Made by a program: the position numbers and the translations under genes
The notes under the pieces: model-generated
Database searches by the model: none
What the model was told of the DNA's origin: nothing
What the model saw: only the letters and a program-made list of their open reading frames with translations
Shown here: positions 35,132 through 46,816 of the stretch, piece after piece
Numbering within the stretch: position 1 is the stretch's first letter
Layout of the letters: each line of letters starts with the position of its first letter
NCBI GenBank assembly: GCA_035771175.1
Contig: CM069595.1
Span: 5,746,094-5,810,093, forward strand
Length of the DNA: 64,000 nt
Direction: 5' to 3'
DNA from: Paratinospora sagittata
Taxonomy: Eukaryota; Streptophyta; Magnoliopsida; Ranunculales; Menispermaceae

Positions 35132-37999
35132 CTAACCCAGAAGCAAAGCCTTCTCAACCCATCTAATTTTGCAACCACCGCCCTGTAGCATCTGAAGCAG
35201 CTCCGAGGAAAGCAAGCGTTTAAGACTATTGAGCAGCTTCACCTTCTTCAGCCGCTCACAGGATGCTCTTAAGGCCATCTCAAACCCCTCCAATGAGACT
35301 TGGGTGAGATGCACCAATTTAGCGTCCTGAAGACACTTCATTTTCACCATAATCATGTGAAGCCCCATGTCTGATATAGGACAGTAGCTAAGATTTATCT
35401 GCATTAATAGAAAATTTTCAAGTTAGACAATCTTTAAGACCCAGTAAATCTAAACCATTCTTCACTGTTTCTTGGAACTGCTGGGACTAGACCTGGCGTA
35501 GGTTTGGTAAGTACTGGACGAGAGCCCAAATGCCGGTATCACTGATGTTGTAGCAACGCTTCAAGTCCAACTCCACTAGGCTTTTGCAACCAGCTGCAAT
35601 TGCTATAACCCCAGCGCTAGAGACCTTGGTTAGTCTGCGCAACTCCAAGTCGCTGAGCTCCTCCAGAGTGCTTACATACTTCAAACCTCTGTCTGTGATC
35701 TGTGCACAGTAGCATACGTTTAACTTCTTCAGCATCTTACAGCCACTGCTAATGGCCATTAAGCCATCGTCACCGATGCCCGTGCAGCTGCAGCGAACAA
35801 TACATACATATAATGTCTTTCAAAACATAAATATTGTAAATAAGACATTTGTTCTAGTTGATGATAAACTTACCGGTATAGATCAAGTTCTGTAAGCTTT
35901 TTGCAGAAATTTCCTATATGGCATAGGCCTTTATCTGATATATTCAGGCAAAGACCCAACTTCAGACTCGAGAGCTCTGAACATCTAGACAAGTACTTGA
36001 GCCCTGCAAATGAAGAAGACATTATGTTCAAGCTGAATTGAATTAGCAACTAAAGTATGCATATATAAGATGAATGTCTTAAAATCTCAAGTTAATTACC
36101 ATTGTCGTTTACGCCAATACAATCAGTGAGATCAACCTCCTCAAGAAGAGAACATGAACCAAGTTGAAAAAGACCCTTCTCAGTGATAAATTCACAAGAC
36201 TCCAACTTGATGCACAGAAGCTTCTTGCAAGATTCAGCTACAGCAGCAAGTGCTGCATCTGTGATTCCATGGCAACATGTGAGATCAAGGGTCTTTAGGT
36301 TTCCATGGCCTGAGACAAGTTCCTTTATCCCTTCATCAGTCACTCCCTCACACTTGCAAAGTCCAATTTCCAACAAGTTCTTGCAGTTGAATCCAATTGC
36401 CCGGAGGGCCAAAGTTGACACACATGCCCGAATGAGTTTTAATGAATTCAAGTTCTTCAGGTCCGTCAAGCTTGAGACGAGAGGTTGTGCGAGCTGCTAC
36501 AACATTAGAAATCCAATGGCCTTAATTTTGCATTCCTCATTGTATCACCAGGAAAAGGGCTAGAAATTAAATTTGGAAACACTCACATGAAAATAGTAAC
36601 TGGCACTAATTTGCTGAAGACTGCTGTGACCTTTGATCACTGATACTAGTCCAGATGAACTCACATTGTCACACCTTGACACATCAATATTCTGCAACAA
36701 TGGGGGAGATCACCCATTCAATTCAATTCAATTTTCAGTTTAAAAAAAAAAACAGAATCCTTTTCAATTTCCATACAATCATCAATAATTAAAATGGAAT
36801 AAAATTGGCTACTAATGTTTTCAATTTCTAAAACGATAAGTAATGAAAAACCAATCAACCATTTTAACCCAAACTCAATAAGGAATAACTTTTGATCACG
36901 CAAGAGAGACAAAAGACACAATATCTCTTGATTTAGGAAAGAATATTACCTATCTATTCTCTCGTCAAGCCACTGCACACCCATTTTTACAGGTGGCGTT
37001 TTCCACACCAAGAAAAATCACACCATTTTCTTATCTCTCCAAACATCATTTTTTTTTTTTTTTTTTCACAAACTCAATAACATTAAGATCATTTCCATTA
37101 AAAAAAAAAAGTTTAGAACTGAACCCGCAGAGAGTCATTTCCATTTCTGAGAAAATGTATTCCTTCATCATCAACAAAAGGGCAAGCAACCATCAACAAG
37201 TCCTCCAATTTTCTGAGACCAGATATCGATTGCAGTGATCTCTTGGTCACCTAAACATAACCCAGAAACTCAAATCAATCATAAACAAAATATAACACAA
37301 AAACATACCAAGATAATAATTAAAAAAAAAGGGAAAAACCTTGAGATAGGAAATATCAAGAACTCTCAAATTGCAACATTTCTTGGACAAAAGCTCAATT
37401 CCAAGATCTGTAATCTCCAAACACCATTTCAAGCTCAACTTCTCCAACCCAACACACCCAACGGCTATTTTTGCCAGACCCACATCCGTAACGCCCAAAC
37501 ACTTCACCAATTTCAGATCCCTCAACCCCTTAACACACGACAACGCAGACGCCTCTCGATCACCGACCCGCCAACAGTACGATAAATCGACCGCTTCCAA
37601 ATACGGGCAAGACCGCACCACCACCTCCAACCCGCCAGATCTCAACCCGGTCGCTCTACACAGCACCAACTTCCTCAACGACCGGGTCCACAACCCGGAC
37701 CCGGACCCGGACCCAAATACCGACGAAACCGTATCGTCGTCGACAAGTGGGCAAACGGAGAGATCGAGAACGTCGAGATCTCGATACTTCTTTAATAACG
37801 CCGGCAGCGATTCTTGCCGGAAAACTCTCAGGACTTTCCGGTGAGTCGACTCGACTCGGAGAAACTCTTTGCAGACTAACCGCCATGTTTTCCGATCAGA
37901 GGTTTCTGTGAGCTTTTCGAGTACCCGTAACATTAGATCTTCTGTTAAGATGGTTAAGATTGAAGGCGAAGATGAAGTGAAAGGCGCTTTCTTCTTCAT
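35132..37999 (-). CDS. FBL3: F-box/LRR-repeat protein, FBL3-like
   Basis: Predicted substrate-recognition subunit of an SCF (SKP1-CUL1-F-box) ubiquitin ligase. Exons 5' to 3': 37999-37340, 37250-37125, 36691-36587, 36496-36100, 36003-35874, 35787-35493, 35398-35132 (1980 nt, 659 aa). The F-box is at about aa 17-52 (LTEDLMLRVLEKL, then KTWRLVCKEFLRV). It is followed by about 18 cysteine-containing leucine-rich repeats of the LDLS.C..V.D.G type to the C-terminus, which ends SSELLQMLQGGGCKIRW plus 10 residues. Order and wording match Arabidopsis F-box/LRR-repeat protein 3 throughout. The ATG at 37999 is chosen because the upstream in-frame extension begins at a non-ATG codon. Exon 4 has two tandem acceptors (TAGCAG), so one Gln may be optional. 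The target is unknown. Confidence 0.92.
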
Positions 38000-39662
38000 G
38001 ATGATAATTAGAGGGAAAAAACGAAGACAAGATTCGAAATTTAAGTCGGAACAAAGAGGAAGAGGACTCGGAGACGGAGGTATGGCTGGTGGGTGGATTC
38101 GAAGACGGTTTTCGGAACCCCGAAACGGGTGTTTCGGCCGAAACGCTTTTGCCTGGCTTGCATCGTAACGTTTCCTCAAACTACAACGTTAGTTTTACAG
38201 TTAGCTTTTTGTTTTCTTTTTTTCTTTTTTTCTTTTTTCCTGGATTTGAGAGACACCAGAGAAAGTGCAGAGTGCAAGAAAGTAAAAGAAGGAAATGAAG
38301 AAGCAAGAAAACAGCGACACACGGCTCTACACGAAAGAAAGAAAGCGGAAATCGCCTGTCAGAGAGCACCTTCACCAAGTGCCCCAAATGCTCGTGCACA
38401 ATGACGAAAATGGGCTCGCGTTTTCATTTTATTTTATTTTGCTGTAAGAGTGCGCATCTAATTAAATTAAAAAAAAGCAAAATTGTTATTAAGCCATTTA
38501 TGCTATACAAGATAACTCCACTTTTTATTTTTATTTTTTTATTAAACAAGGTCAATTAAATAAAATTTATTTGTCTATTCTGCTCTCTTCAAGATTGAGT
38601 TGCATTTAAATTATTATATGTACAAAATAGAATGATAGATAAAAAAAAAAAATGATCAAATTAAATATAATAAAAATATATATGTTACAACGGATATGGA
38701 TAAAATATTAAAAATGAAATAAGGTAATAACTCTAATTGACAATAAATTAAAGAATAAAAATGATTTAAGTAATTTATACTCAAACAATAAAAAAGAACA
38801 AATTATTAATAATCTACAATAATAATAAAGATAAAAACAGGACCTAAGATAATATGAATATAAATAATTAAAAAAATATACTATTATTTATAATTTACAT
38901 ATTAAATTAATCTTAAAGAAAAATATTAATTTAATTATAAAAAATATAAATATAAGTATAATCATATATTTATATTCATTAAATACGAGTATTTTTAATG
39001 TAATTGTATTTTTTATAACTAAATTAGCATTTTATGGCGGGTTTAAATGTTAACTTAAACTCTTGTAAGTTTTTTTATTTTTTATTTTAATTTTGGAAAG
39101 GGACGGGGATTATTATTGAAGAAAAAGGGTAGGAATGGAAAAGAAGGGTGGTGGGTCCGAGTGGAGTTGTTGGACGGGTGTGTGTGTGTGTGTGGCGGGT
39201 GCGTACTGGTACTGGCGTACCCGGGAAGGTGAAGTACAAAGGCCGTTCGAGAGCATCGTGCGTCGTGGAAAGCTGCGTTGCACATCTTCGTCGTCGTTAT
39301 CATGTATGAATTACGTCCGCCTTTCAAGATAAATTTGGGTCCCACTTTCCGTACGGGTGAATAACGTAAAGAAGGAAGAAGAAAAATTGAGGTGGGGTCC
39401 AGTAGCGTGCACCTCCCGTACCTATCTTTTATTTATAGATGCTCTTAAAATGTCGTTATATATATAGAGACAGAAGAAATGCTGAAATGGGCACATGGGG
39501 CGGGTACATACGGGTCCCACCACCCGATCACAACGGGGCTGACTCGTGACTCGTGTATGGTGCTTTTCCGTGGAAAATTGGTGCGGCTTCTTATCTTAAA
39601 AGAACCGGTGACACGCGTCGTCGTAATGTGTTGCGTAGGAATTTATGTAAAGTGAATACGAC
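38000..39662. other. Intergenic: FBL3 promoter side, then AT-rich DNA
   Basis: 38000-38400 lies upstream of the FBL3-like start and is GC-richer with a TC-rich stretch (38205-38240), plausible 5' UTR and promoter. 38440-39080 is extremely AT-rich with no gene. 39100-39650 is GC-richer and holds a (GT)n tract near 39178-39194; open frames on both strands there lack convincing starts or family signal. Confidence 0.45.
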
Positions 39663-39670
39663 GTAAATAT

Positions 39671-40384
39671 TAGGGGTGGCTACATAATTGTGGCCTAATT
39701 CGGTCCCTTATAAATTATCCGGTCTGAATTTTAACTTGACTATTATATAAACAGGCACGGCCCTGACCTAAAAAGGCCCAACCCAAGAGTCAGAAAATTA
39801 GCCCAATTATATATATATATATATATATTATTTTAAATATATTGTATATATTTAAGATTTACTGTAAAATATATTCATATATATATAATAAATATAAAAT
39901 ATACATGTGCACATAATTAAGAATATAAAAAAAAATAAAAAAAAATTGTATTATAAAATTAAAGTATATATAATATATATAAATATAATACGTACCACAT
40001 AATACATTATGTCAAAAAAATAATATAATATATATATATATATAATGATAAAAAAATATAATCAAGTGTATTATTACAATTAAGAGTGTATAAAATATAT
40101 ATAATATATATTTAATTAAGTCAATAGTGTTATTTAATTAAGAGTTTATATTTGTATTATACATATATTATTTAGAGTATGTTAAATTAGGTCTATAATA
40201 CGAATAATCTACATACCTAGTCTATTTCTTAATAAAACAAATAATCTATATACCTACTCTATTTTTTAATAAGAGTATATATAGTATATAATTATAATAT
40301 AAAATGGTAAAAACAAAACATAATTAAGATTCAGGAGTATTATATAATTAGAGAATATATTATACATACATATACACACACAAA

Positions 40385-40459
<75 letters not shown>

Positions 40460-41384
40460 CCAACTATACTTTAGTAAGTATACTCTCTAAAAGTATGTAG
40501 TAGGGCTACATATAAATATATAATGAATTTAATTAAATTATAATAAGGGTTGAGCTAAAATTATGAAAGAAAGAAATATATTATCCAACTACCTACATAA
40601 ACTAATTCATTTAGAATAAATTAACACATATTTAAGATAAATTAAATAAATAATATTTTTAATTTGTATGTTTTATTTAATTATTTAACTAAAATTTATA
40701 TTTTATTATAACTTATCTAACCTTAAAATATATATTTGATTATATTAATTGTCCAAAAGCCCGGTCTATATATTTTTGAGTTGGGTTTGGGCCAAGGTTT
40801 TTTAATATTGGCCAGGTCCGGTCCGGTCTGAAATTTTATAAGGCCCGGCCCGATTATTTATAGGCCTGGCGGGACAGGGCCAAATGACCCAAATTGCCAC
40901 CCCTAAATATAGGTCACAACACGATAACTCGACTGAGTTTTGTATAAACAGGTACGAGTCAAAATAAGTTAAACTCAATTAGATACAATTAAATTTTAGG
41001 TCAAAATTAAGTAGACCTACTTAACCCAAAATTGACCCGTTTAACACAATTATATTTTGTATTGAGACTTTTTAATATTTTATGTCATGTATTGAAACTC
41101 TAACTTTATAATATTTTATTTGGTCTTTACTATATTGTTGTATAATTATAATTTTAAATTTTTTATTTATATGTTAATTTAAAATTTATATATGATAAAT
41201 AGGTTAGAATGAACTTGTTTAAGTTTTAAGGGTTATAAACAAGTTAACCTGTTTAACCCATTTATTAAACGTGTCGGGTTTGAGTTTACATATAATGACA
41301 CATTATTTAAACGTGTAGTGTTTGAGTTTACAATATATTTCATTATGCAGGATTACGATACGACAATAAAAGTTGTCTCCCCTA
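39671..41384. mobile_element. Composite of two hAT-like non-autonomous elements
   Basis: A perfect 8-bp direct repeat, GTAAATAT, brackets the interval (39663-39670 and 41385-41392), and the ends read TAGGGG... and ...CCCCTA, as in hAT elements. Within it, an inner element runs from TAGGGGTGGC (39671) to GCCACCCCTA (40896-40905) with GGCCCGGCCCG-like subterminal sequence. The following segment (about 40909-41384) has the CACGATAACTCGAC... / ...CGTGTCGGGTTTGAG texture of another hAT-type MITE. The best reading is that the inner element inserted at or beside the left end of the outer one. There is no transposase frame. Confidence 0.65.
40387..40457. repeat. (TA)n microsatellite
   Basis: An almost uninterrupted TA dinucleotide tract of about 70 bp inside the inner hAT-like element, within a wider AT-only stretch. 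Such tracts are prone to length change and to assembly error. Confidence 0.95.
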
Positions 41385-41470
41385 GTAAATATAAACATTA
41401 AAAAAAATGCTTAATGCATATTAATTGAAACCCAAAAGTAAAAAAACAAACTCAAATTTTCACTAAAAGT

Positions 41471-41650
41471 TGGTTGACTCCGTGTGAGTGGAGTATCTTA
41501 AGGTCATCTTTGTATAAAAATTTTAATATTTAATTTTCAGAGGCGTTATCGTTGATAGAGGTTTATCATTCTGCTCCTGTTTTGAATAGAGACTAATACC
41601 ATATTGAAAGGGTGTAAGGATACCTTATACCTTATCATAAAAAATAAAAA
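41471..41650 (+). mobile_element. SINE-like element, copy 1
   Basis: Shares about 130 bp of aligned sequence with the element at 46817-47010: a GTCATCTTTGTATAAAAATT block, an AGGCGTTATCGTTGA block, a TTTATCATTCTGCTC block and an AGGGATACC-like block, then an A-rich tail (about 41636-41656). The tRNA-like head is degraded in this copy (GTGTGAGTGGAGTATC where copy 2 has GTTAGCTCAGTGGAATG). Confidence 0.6.
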
Positions 41651-41720
41651 AAAAACCCTGAATTTTACTTGATGTACATTTCTTGGTGTGTGTAGAACAG
41701 GATAAAGATTAATTCATTTA

Positions 41721-42236
41721 GGGGGCTGCTAATTAAATCACAAAAAAAAAAAATTTACATCACAAAAAGTCATGATTGTACCTAAATGCCCATATTTTTT
41801 TTTTCTAATTTTGTGATGAGGTTCGGTCTTACGTAACCGAACTTATAACTATTGGTTCAGTTACTCTTTACGGAACCATCCATTTTTATTTATTTTTGTT
41901 TTAACTACATTAAAAAAATATATATGGTTCGTTCGATGAAGACATAACTCAAAACGTATGGTTTTGTCGTCTCTGACCGAACCACCACAATTTGTTAGGT
42001 GTAGCAAGTCCGACCCGATTGTAATCCCATTCTTCCTATGGTGATTTTCTCGGACAACGAACGACGTTTTTCCCGATGTAGTAATTTTTATTCACAAAAT
42101 TTCGAATCGCAACCGCTTTTGTGAAAAGAGTATTTAGGAAAGTTCAATGTGGTAAGGATATCATTTCATCAGATTTTGTAATAGGAATAAAATATGGTGG
42201 AAAAAACTTTTTTTTGTGGTTTATTTAGCTGCCCCT
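41721..42236. mobile_element. hAT-like MITE, 516 bp
   Basis: The left end begins GGGGGCTGCTAATTAAATCA and the reverse complement of the right end begins AGGGGCAGCTAAATAAACCA, both running into A-runs. That makes terminal inverted repeats of about 28 bp with a handful of mismatches. Flanks are TTCATTTA (41713-41720) and TCCATTTA (42237-42244), an 8-bp target duplication with one change. No coding capacity. Internally, a GGTTCGG / CCGAAC motif is repeated in both orientations. Confidence 0.75.
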
Positions 42237-42244
42237 TCCATTTA

Positions 42245-42635
42245 TAGTATTTTTTATTTTATTTTTCTTAAAGGTTATTACATTTTAAATTTGCCTGCCG
42301 TCTTTTTTTTTTTTGGCCGTCCTTTGATTATTATATAAAACACAAAATAAATTATATTTACTGTTTACACAACTTGGAAGACAAAGTAGAAGATCAAATA
42401 GAAAACATTCTTGAATTAATAAAAAAAATAAGGATTAAAGTAACTTAATGAATTATTAGCACAACAATTGTGTGGTGTTACACCACATTATTCAAAAAAC
42501 AAATGAAACAACTTACAAGAAAGAACATCAAAGAATACAAAACCATAAGTCAGAACACAACCCAATTTCTTTCGACATTAGCAACACATATTATTCATCA
42601 AGACTCTCTCCTCCTCTTCTGTTCAATCTCTTTAA
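42245..42635. other. Intergenic, 3' flank of the Ole e 1-domain gene
   Basis: AT-rich sequence. The part adjoining 42636 probably carries the 3' UTR of the minus-strand gene. Nothing else is seen. Confidence 0.5.
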
Positions 42636-44220
42636 TTAGTATGGACCTTCCACAGATTTCTGCTGAGTGGTGTAGAAGAAAGGACCAACAGAGTAGAGCT
42701 TGGTCTTCTTGTTGGTCAGCAAGTGATAAGAGCCTGGAACAGCACCACCTACACCATTGTTCATATCGGTTGGCACATTGCAAGTTTCCGAGGGAGAGTT
42801 GTTAAGGAACACCTTGCAGTTTGAAATCTCAGAGATGCCCTGTTCCTTAGCAATTGATGCATAGAAGTAGCCCTTCTCATCAGTTGGTTTGCTCAACTTG
42901 GAAACCGGAGCTAACTCGTACCCTTCCTTATCCACGTTCAGACATGTTATCCTTGCCACAGCTCCTACAAGCACACACAAATCAAATTAGCTTCAGAATT
43001 AATAATTAATGGTTTCATATAATGTTCTTTCTTTGAATTAAGTCGATTTGCCTGGGTAATTCGATAAAGCTCATGGTCCAACTTATCTTTGAAAATTGCT
43101 TGCAAGGAAAGGGTTGCCACGATTTATCCATTGCACATCACACTCTCTCTAGTGTTAGGGTTAAAGTTTAGCATACACCTGCTCTGATATCAGGATAAAA
43201 CTCGTAGGCCCAACTCATATTTGAAAACTGAGTTGCAAATTAAGAGATATTGGCGTGGAGATGACTTATATATTGCAAATCATAATTGTACCGAGGCGAT
43301 GGGGGACTATGCTAACATAATTTATATGATTGATTACCTCGTAATGGGGTGAAACCAGAGCTAGACTGGCAGTAGACAATTCCTTGGACGGCAATGTAAG
43401 AGTATTGCTTCTCTTCTTCAACCTCAGGTTTCTCATGCTCATACTTCTTTGGAACATTCTCTTCCTCAGGCTTTGGCTTCTCAGTGTTAACTTTGGGCTC
43501 AGGAATAGCTGCTGATTCAGTCTTTGGGACTTCCTTCTCAGCCAAAATTTCAAGAGCATTCTTTGGAACATTCAAATGAGATTCATCAATGTCCTCAGGC
43601 TTTTCAAGGCTTGGCTTTGGCACCATCACAGGAGAGTCCTCTTCTTCTTTCTCAGCGAATTCGTGGGTTTTTTCGATTTCTTCCTCATGATCATGATATT
43701 TATAAGGCACATCCTTCTGATTTTCGGCAGAGTAAGCTTTGGGTTCTTCAGCCACTGGGTAGTTCTCGTAAGCTCCATGATTTTCAGAGCTTGCTAATGG
43801 GTCTTCTTCTCCATAATGATTGTATGGCAGATTCTTCACTTTTTCTTCAGATTCAGCTTTTGGCTCTGGCTTTGTGACTTGGTCATAATCTACTTCTTTC
43901 GGCTTGTCATCATGATCAGTAGTAGTAGTAAGCTTGGGTAAATTCACATGAGCCTCAATAGCTACATTGGGCTTCTCATGGGTAGGCTTCTCAACATCTT
44001 CTTTCTTGGGGAGTTCAGGAATTTTCTCAATGCCTTCTTCATGGTTTGTTACTGGCACTTCTTCATAACCGTTTTCAGCTTTCGGCTCTTCGTAATTCGG
44101 CTTTTGGACTTGATCATATTTTGAGTCCTCTTCGTAATACTCGGTGCCAGAAGCAGATGCACCAATGGCTAGTGACACAAGAACAAGAGACAATATGAGA
44201 GAGAGGTGAGTGAGAGCCAT
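42636..44220 (-). CDS. Secreted Pollen Ole e 1-domain protein with acidic repeat region
   Basis: Likely an extracellular or cell-wall protein. Exons: 44220-43338 and 42964-42636 (1212 nt, 403 aa; GT-AG intron). The N-terminus MALTHLSLILSLVLVSLAIG is a clear signal peptide. Residues about 25-270 form a long charged region rich in Glu, Lys, Pro and Tyr, with repeated KPE/EEPKAE/VPK-type units and no hydrophobic core, so probably disordered. The C-terminal ~125 aa is a Pollen_Ole_e_I domain (VQGIVYC, GAVARITCLN, TDEKGYFYA, NCKVFLNNSP, ETCNVPTDMN, KLYSVGPFFYT). This architecture matches Arabidopsis PRP1/PRP3-like proteins, but the middle is a polyampholyte and not the usual proline-rich/extensin repeat. 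A TATA box lies about 80 bp upstream. Confidence 0.9.
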
Positions 44221-44296
44221 GAGTCTCTGAATGCTGTGTGTATTTGGTTTTGAGAAGGCGAGTTTGAGGATGAATTAATGTGCGTCTCTTTTGAGC

Positions 44297-44303
44297 TTTT
44301 TAT
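44297..44303 (-). promoter_or_regulatory. TATA box of the Ole e 1-domain gene
   Basis: TATAAAA on the minus strand, about 77 bp upstream of the ATG at 44220, at a plausible core-promoter distance given a short 5' UTR. Confidence 0.65.
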
Positions 44304-45230
44304 AGAGATGTCTTGATCTTATTATATTGGGTAATACTGGGTTGTTAGTTGGGCAGCAAATGGAAGCTTATTTGGCTGCACGACTCCTTGTAATCTAGGT
44401 GATTGGGAAGCACGAAGCCATGTATATGCAACTATAGGATCAACATGGTGATGTTGAATGAATACAATATGGGTTTTCTGATTTTAGTATCTTTTGGGAT
44501 TTTAATGGGACCTAGTCCCATAGGGGTTCTTCATATATTTGTTGTTGGTATTGGGATTTGATTGGCTGATCAATCAATTTATAATTGGTTAAATTTATTG
44601 ATGTTTCAATAGTAGAAATCTTATACGTTTTAGGCCAACATGATTATTATGCCTTATCAACCATAATTCTCTGTACTATTTTTAAGCCCTTTTGACAAGC
44701 CCAACTCGATGCCAGATCAAAAAGGTCCAAACCCATATAACTTCTTCAAATTCCTTTGAACTCTCTCTTTATTGGGCTTAGAATTCTATTAGTACTATTG
44801 ATGGAGTACCTACTTAACAATGTTTAGACCTTAGGTCTGGGATTAATCTAACAGTTGGTTGATTGTTTACAAATTACTTTGAACAAAAAAATAATTTTAG
44901 AGAAATTTAACAACATCTACTTTTGAATCAAATTGTATGCGCAGAGATTTGAAGAAATTGAGTAAAATCAGCTTTTTTGAAAAGTGTACTTTTTAAAAAT
45001 GTTTTTGCAATAGTTGTACTAAATGGGACTTCTAAAAGACTTAGTACTAAATAAATAAAAATAGGATGAGTTTACTTAGACAATATTTTAATCGACACAT
45101 ACCCAAAATTTTCATTACCAATATATGAAATGGAATCCATTGAATTGTGGGTTTAAGTACATGTAAAAATAACTAGTAAATCATTCTAAGGAAACTAGTA
45201 TATGTATGATGGGAGAAAACACAAATGACT
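44304..45230. other. Intergenic, no gene seen
   Basis: AT-rich sequence upstream of the Ole e 1-domain gene. It is presumably promoter plus neutral DNA; no open frame or repeat boundary could be supported. Confidence 0.5.
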
Positions 45231-45478
45231 CGTCGGTGTAGTGGTCAAGTGCATTCCTCGTCCATAAAGTATTGACTTCAAGTCTTTATAGGACAAAAGT
45301 TATGTCATATATAGTGGCTTTGTTGTGGGCTTTTTGAGCCCTTGACATAGCTTTCTTTCTTTTGTGCTATTTTATTTTGACCTCATATATTCATAGTAAA
45401 GTGCTCGTGAGATTTATTCTTCCTCTAATTTAGTGGGTCATCTTGACTGAAAAAAAGAAAAAGAAAAAAAGAAAGAAA
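45231..45478 (+). mobile_element. tRNA-derived SINE
   Basis: The head GGTGTAGTGGTCAAGTGC (about 45235-45252) is A-box-like, and GACTTCAAGTC (45274-45284) matches a polymerase III B box about 30 bp later. The body runs for ~200 bp, including a GGGCTTTTTGAGCCC hairpin (45328-45342), and ends in an A-rich tail (about 45449-45478). This head-body-tail order is typical of plant SINEs. I could not define the target duplication. Confidence 0.65.
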
Positions 45479-46816
45479 TTAAGAATAAAGATATGTTGTA
45501 CACCTGATTTTCAGGGTCAAGAGGGATGCAAATCACCCCCACTTGTTCTAGGTGACATGAGAGAAGAGGGAAGACAAACCGAAAGCGTTTCCTTATAGAA
45601 ACTTTCGCTTACTGGCATATGGCTGCTTCCTAAAAGAGTGTCTTCTTCACCTGTGTTGTTGGATGCTTTCTAAGAGGAATCACCCCCACTTCATCCTTCA
45701 TATTTCCAACGAACCATGCCTTTCCAATTACACAACGCAATGCTATACTAGCTAGCTTCGAGTTTAGTTTAAGATGAAAATAAAACTTTATTATGTGAGA
45801 AAATATGAGTACATGATCTGAAAGTATTACACTTGAAAAAATTATGTGTGTTGTGTATATACATAGGACTCTTAACAACTACAAACTAGAATGATAACAA
45901 ACTCTAGATTTTAGTATCTCAAGAAAACCTAAGCTAGTTTGATAAGAAATAACAACTACAAATAAATGTGGACTTAAAATGGATAAAGCAGATCGATTAG
46001 CAAAATTAACATTGGTAATGAAACATATTTCCCAAATAACATGCTAAGTGAAATTTCATTCAAGCTTTAACCTAATAATTTAAGCACATGCAATGCATTT
46101 CTCATGTTTGTAAAGGTTTTTGTTTGCTGTGCATACAATAAAGTTAGAGAAATGCTTAAAAAATACACTTTTTTGACATTGTACTTGAGAGCTAGCGTAA
46201 TTTAAGTTCAAGGTATTCCAACAACTCTAAAGTACAATATCAAGAAAGTGTATTAAAAAAATGTGTTCCTCTAACATTACTCATAAAGTAATACATGATT
46301 AATATCAACCATAGTTTCGATCGATATTGTTTATATCACAATTACCATTTACTGATTTTCTATTGCCATCCTATTTTTATGATTTTACTCAATAATTTAA
46401 ACATAAAACTAGTAAGCTTAATATAAAATCAATATCCTATTTAGCTAGTAAAAATATTTTGTTGATGAGTTGAAATTTACAAAGAAAAAAAAATTATAAA
46501 TTTTAGCACTCCACTTCATTCCAAAGCCCATTAGACACAATGACAAAAACAAAAAAATATTTTGGTGGATGCTATTTTATATATATTGTTTAATCTATTT
46601 TGTTGGCCGACATAGTTTAGTTTATAATATTAACACAAAATGATATCTAATTATATGTAAGTACTGTTAGTGATAAAATTAAAAGATGGAGCTAAATGCT
46701 AATATAGTTTTTTATATTATTATGATGTAAATATTGTAATAATTCATATTGAAATCATTTTTCTCATACTTTATTTAATTATTTTTAAAATGATATTAAA
46801 TAAACTAAATTCGAGT
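45479..46816. other. Intergenic AT-rich DNA with one foldback element
   Basis: No gene is seen. Apart from the foldback at 46144-46274, listed separately, the stretch has no repeats I could delimit. Confidence 0.5.
46144..46274. mobile_element. Short foldback / MITE-like element
   Basis: The two halves are inverted copies. The left arm reads TTAGAGAAATGCTTAAAAAA then TACACTTTTTTGACATTGTACTT. The reverse complement of the right arm reads TTAGAGGAACACATTTTTTT then AATACACTTTCTTGATATTGTACTT. The arms are about 45 bp with a ~40 bp spacer. It resembles small, abundant stem-loop MITEs; flanking duplication is uncertain. Confidence 0.65.

Noticed and set aside
38000..38179. In-frame N-terminal extension of the FBL3-like protein
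   Set aside because: It starts at a TTG codon and is low-complexity; the ATG at 37999 is the first real start and leads straight into the F-box.
40387..40457. CRISPR-like or structured repeat array
   Set aside because: A simple TA dinucleotide tract in a plant nuclear genome; no spacers.
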